Positions 61,883 through 64,000 of a stretch of 64,000 nt of DNA are shown in pieces. Within the stretch, counting starts at the first letter, position 1; each line of letters starts with the position of its first letter. The translations under genes and the position numbers were made by a program. The DNA comes from Streptomyces antibioticus (GTDB taxonomy: Bacteria; Actinomycetota; Actinomycetes; Streptomycetales; Streptomycetaceae). Under the pieces are notes generated by a model, which ran no database searches, had not been told where the DNA came from, and was given only the letters and a program-made list of their open reading frames with translations. The DNA lies in the NCBI RefSeq assembly GCF_002019855.1, contig NZ_CM007717.1, forward strand, positions 1,244,452 through 1,308,451, given 5' to 3'.

Positions 61883-64000
61883 GCGGGGGGACAGAGGTGT
61901 CGAGCGGGGGGACCGGGGTGCCGGGGACCGTGGTGTCGTACGAGGAGCTGCTGACGGCGGGCGGGGTGCTGCCGCCGGACACCGAGGGGGCCGGGGAGCG
62001 GGCGGTGCCGCTGACCACGCGCTCGTACCGGCATCCGGGGCTCGACGACCGGGTGGTGGTGCGGCTGGTCGCCGGGGAGCTGGGCGCGGCGGAGGATCTG
62101 GCCGCCGGATATCTGGGCCTGGAGCCGGACGCGGAGCCGGCCGTGGTGGGGCTCGGCCTGCGTCAGTCGCTGGGCTTCCCGGAGTGGGTGCTGGTGCATC
62201 ATCCGCGGGACGGGCGGCACGCGTTGGGCGTCGTCCCCGATCTGGAGCGGGCGGCCCGGCAGGCCAAGTCCAAGCCGAAGGCGGCCCTGGACGCCTATCT
62301 GGAGCTGGGCGCCCGGCTCGCGGCCTCGGTGCCGCACTTCCTTCCGACGTTCTACGAGCAGGCCGGGCGGGTGTTCCTCGCCGAGGAGAACGCCACCTAC
62401 GCGGCCCAGTTGTTCACCCGGGCCCGCAAGGCCGAGGCGGAGCACGGTCTGGTGGTCGAGGAGGAGCGGCTGGACGCCATCTTCCTGGAGTTCGCGCTGG
62501 CCGGCGCGCTGCCGGTGAAGGTGCTGTCGGGGTACGCGAAGGAGCTGGCCGCGCGGGTGCCGGCCGAGGAGGCGCTGCGCCGCTTCACCCGGCTGTGCCT
62601 GCGCCGCACGGCGGGCGGTCTGCCGCCGTCCGCGCAGATGGCGACCGACCTGCGCAGGCTGGCCCGGGCCGCGGGCCGGGACGCGGATCTGACGGAGCAG
62701 GAGTATCTGGCCGAGCTGCTCGGGCTGCCGGCCACGCTGCGCGCGGCGGCGGGCTGGTGGAAGGGGCACCGGGCGGCCCTGGTGGGGCTGGCGGCGCGCG
62801 AGCCGCGGGTGCGGGGCGCCCTGCTGGACCTGATCCCGTCCTGCCACGACGACGAGATGCCCGCGCTGTGGCTGGGCGTCCTGGAGGCGTCCGGTGCCGT
62901 GGCGGCGCTGTGGGACGGCTCGCTGCCGGAGGAGGAGCGGCCGCGGGACGGCGCGGCGGGCTGGCTGGAGCGGTTCCTGGCGTTCCGGGAGCGGGTGCGG
63001 TCCTGGCGCGGCTCCACCCGCATGGCGGAGCTGTATCCGCTGGTGGAGCGGGCCGCGGACCGGCTGCGGGAGGAACTCGCCGCCGCCGGGCGCGGGTTGC
63101 GCGTCGAGCACGACATCGACCTGATCGACCTGCTGCTGTCGCTGGACGTGCCGGTGGCCGACCCGGGCCGGGGCGCGCATCTGCCGCTGGTGCAGTGGGC
63201 GTCGGGCGAGGGGCACCGTGAGCTGCTGTCGCTGGGGGCCGACACGCGCTTCCACGACGCGTTCCTGCGCGGCGCCGAGCAGTTCTCGGACAACGAGCAC
63301 ACGCTGCGGGCGATCCGGCTGCTGGCGGTGTCGCCGGGCGGGCGGCCGCTGCTCACCGAGTGGGTGCGCCGGGTGGTGCGGCGGTTCACGGCCGTCGGCC
63401 TGCCCCAGCTCCCGGACGCGCTGAGCCGGCTGAAGTGGCTGCCCGCCGAGGCGCTGGCGCTGGCGGAGGACGAGGTCCGCGCGGCCGCCGCCACCGACCT
63501 CGCGCCGGTGCTGGCGCGCACCCTGCGGGCCGGTCTCTTCGACGAACTGGGCTGGCCCGCCTGGGAGGACGCGACGGCCACGCTCGTCCCGAGGAACGAC
63601 GTCGAGGACGTGATCGTCGCCGACGCCTGGCCCCACCTCATCGTGGCGGGCGCCGCGCAGGCCCGGGTGATCGGCGCCGAGGGCACGGTCCTCACCCACG
63701 ACCTGCGGATCCCCGCCGACGAGCGGTGGGGCGACCCCGGTTTCCATCATGTGGACGGCGAACTGCTCGTCTACTGGCGCAGCCGCGGCGACGGCCTGCG
63801 CGGCTACTGGCACACCCGCGCCGACCGCATCCAGACCATCGAGGGCCCGGGCACCACGCGGGGCACCGAGATGGACTGGTACCGGGGCGACCTTCCGGTC
63901 ACCCTGCCGCTGCCCGGCGGCGGCCGGACCACCGGCGCCCGTGTCCTGTACGCCGGGGACACCACGCTGCCCGAGGAGCGCGCGATCATCTCCGACGGCG
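61879..64000 (+). CDS. Large DUF4132-partner protein (cut at window end)
   Basis: An open frame starts at the ATG at 61879, with GGAGGG nine bases upstream, and runs to the end of the window (707 codons) without a stop. The product is mostly alpha-helical, with repeated amphipathic helices (for example QLFTRARKAEAEHGLVVEEERL and ALRRFTRLCLRRTAGGL), as in HEAT/TPR-like repeat scaffolds, then a beta-rich part (GELLVYWRSRGDGLRGYWHTRADRIQ). I do not recognise a catalytic motif. It is coupled to the DUF4132 gene and probably acts with it. Confidence 0.85.
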   Translation, partial: MSGGTEVSSGGTGVPGTVVSYEELLTAGGVLPPDTEGAGERAVPLTTRSYRHPGLDDRVVVRLVAGELGAAEDLAAGYLGLEPDAEPAVVGLGLRQSLGFPEWVLVHHPRDGRHALGVVPDLERAARQAKSKPKAALDAYLELGARLAASVPHFLPTFYEQAGRVFLAEENATYAAQLFTRARKAEAEHGLVVEEERLDAIFLEFALAGALPVKVLSGYAKELAARVPAEEALRRFTRLCLRRTAGGLPPSAQMATDLRRLARAAGRDADLTEQEYLAELLGLPATLRAAAGWWKGHRAALVGLAAREPRVRGALLDLIPSCHDDEMPALWLGVLEASGAVAALWDGSLPEEERPRDGAAGWLERFLAFRERVRSWRGSTRMAELYPLVERAADRLREELAAAGRGLRVEHDIDLIDLLLSLDVPVADPGRGAHLPLVQWASGEGHRELLSLGADTRFHDAFLRGAEQFSDNEHTLRAIRLLAVSPGGRPLLTEWVRRVVRRFTAVGLPQLPDALSRLKWLPAEALALAEDEVRAAAATDLAPVLARTLRAGLFDELGWPAWEDATATLVPRNDVEDVIVADAWPHLIVAGAAQARVIGAEGTVLTHDLRIPADERWGDPGFHHVDGELLVYWRSRGDGLRGYWHTRADRIQTIEGPGTTRGTEMDWYRGDLPVTLPLPGGGRTTGARVLYAGDTTLPEERAIISDG

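Overview
The window is 64 kb of very GC-rich DNA with frequent GTG starts, near-universal G/C at third codon positions and strong AGGAGG-type ribosome sites. The gene content (aceA/aceB with a RamB-type regulator, PucR, HxlR and SMI1/KNR4 proteins, DUF4132) points to a Streptomyces or close relative. No rRNA, tRNA, CRISPR array or intact insertion sequence was seen. Both ends cut genes.

Layout. 1-1.6 kb: the end of a DUF2182 membrane protein and a DUF1326 protein. 1.6-5.1 kb: a fatty-acid desaturase with its ferredoxin reductase, divergent from a PucR regulator. 5.1-12.4 kb: a frameshifted amidase, then a RamB-like regulator divergent from the glyoxylate-bypass genes aceA-aceB and a 3-hydroxyacyl-CoA dehydrogenase. 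12.5-16.9 kb: cobalt-uptake genes cbtBA behind a cobalamin riboswitch, divergent from a second-type tsaD plus GNAT pair that carries a Nur-like palindrome in its promoter, then a Ros/MucR zinc-finger gene. 17-20 kb: an isochorismatase-fold hydrolase and an HxlR-peroxiredoxin fusion divergent from a second-type enolase.

20-32 kb is the centrepiece. On the minus strand, an exporter, a ScoE-type isonitrile-forming iron oxygenase, an FcoT/ScoD thioesterase, a FadD10/ScoC ligase, a ScoB carrier protein and a C-A-PCP-R NRPS (ScoA) are followed by a lipoprotein/permease/ATPase uptake system. This is the isonitrile lipopeptide pathway (same gene order as Rv0097-Rv0101 of M. tuberculosis) with dedicated export and import genes. 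Immediately upstream and in the same direction (32.2-35.3 kb) lie a Met-rich membrane peptide, a CopA-like Cu+-ATPase and a degenerate PCuAC-like copper chaperone, so I infer that the metallophore acts in copper handling.

35.6-40.9 kb holds three uncharacterised genes: a helical protein, a P-loop protein with an altered Walker A motif and a SMI1/KNR4 protein. 41-46 kb is a complete nikABCDE-type ABC importer with a second Nur-like box. 46-52.3 kb holds a universal stress protein and a minus-strand operon of a GCS2-type carboxylate-amine ligase, a possible tiny His-rich ORF, an AsnO-type amidotransferase and an S9 peptidase, which may make an amidated peptide solute. 52.8-60.7 kb: a CPA antiporter and a CASTOR/POLLUX-type channel, two MFS transporters and an alpha/beta hydrolase. 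61-64 kb: a DUF4132 protein and its large partner, cut by the window end.

Four separate metal systems (B12/cobalt, nickel-type ABC, isonitrile metallophore, copper ATPase) within about 33 kb give the window its theme: transition-metal supply.
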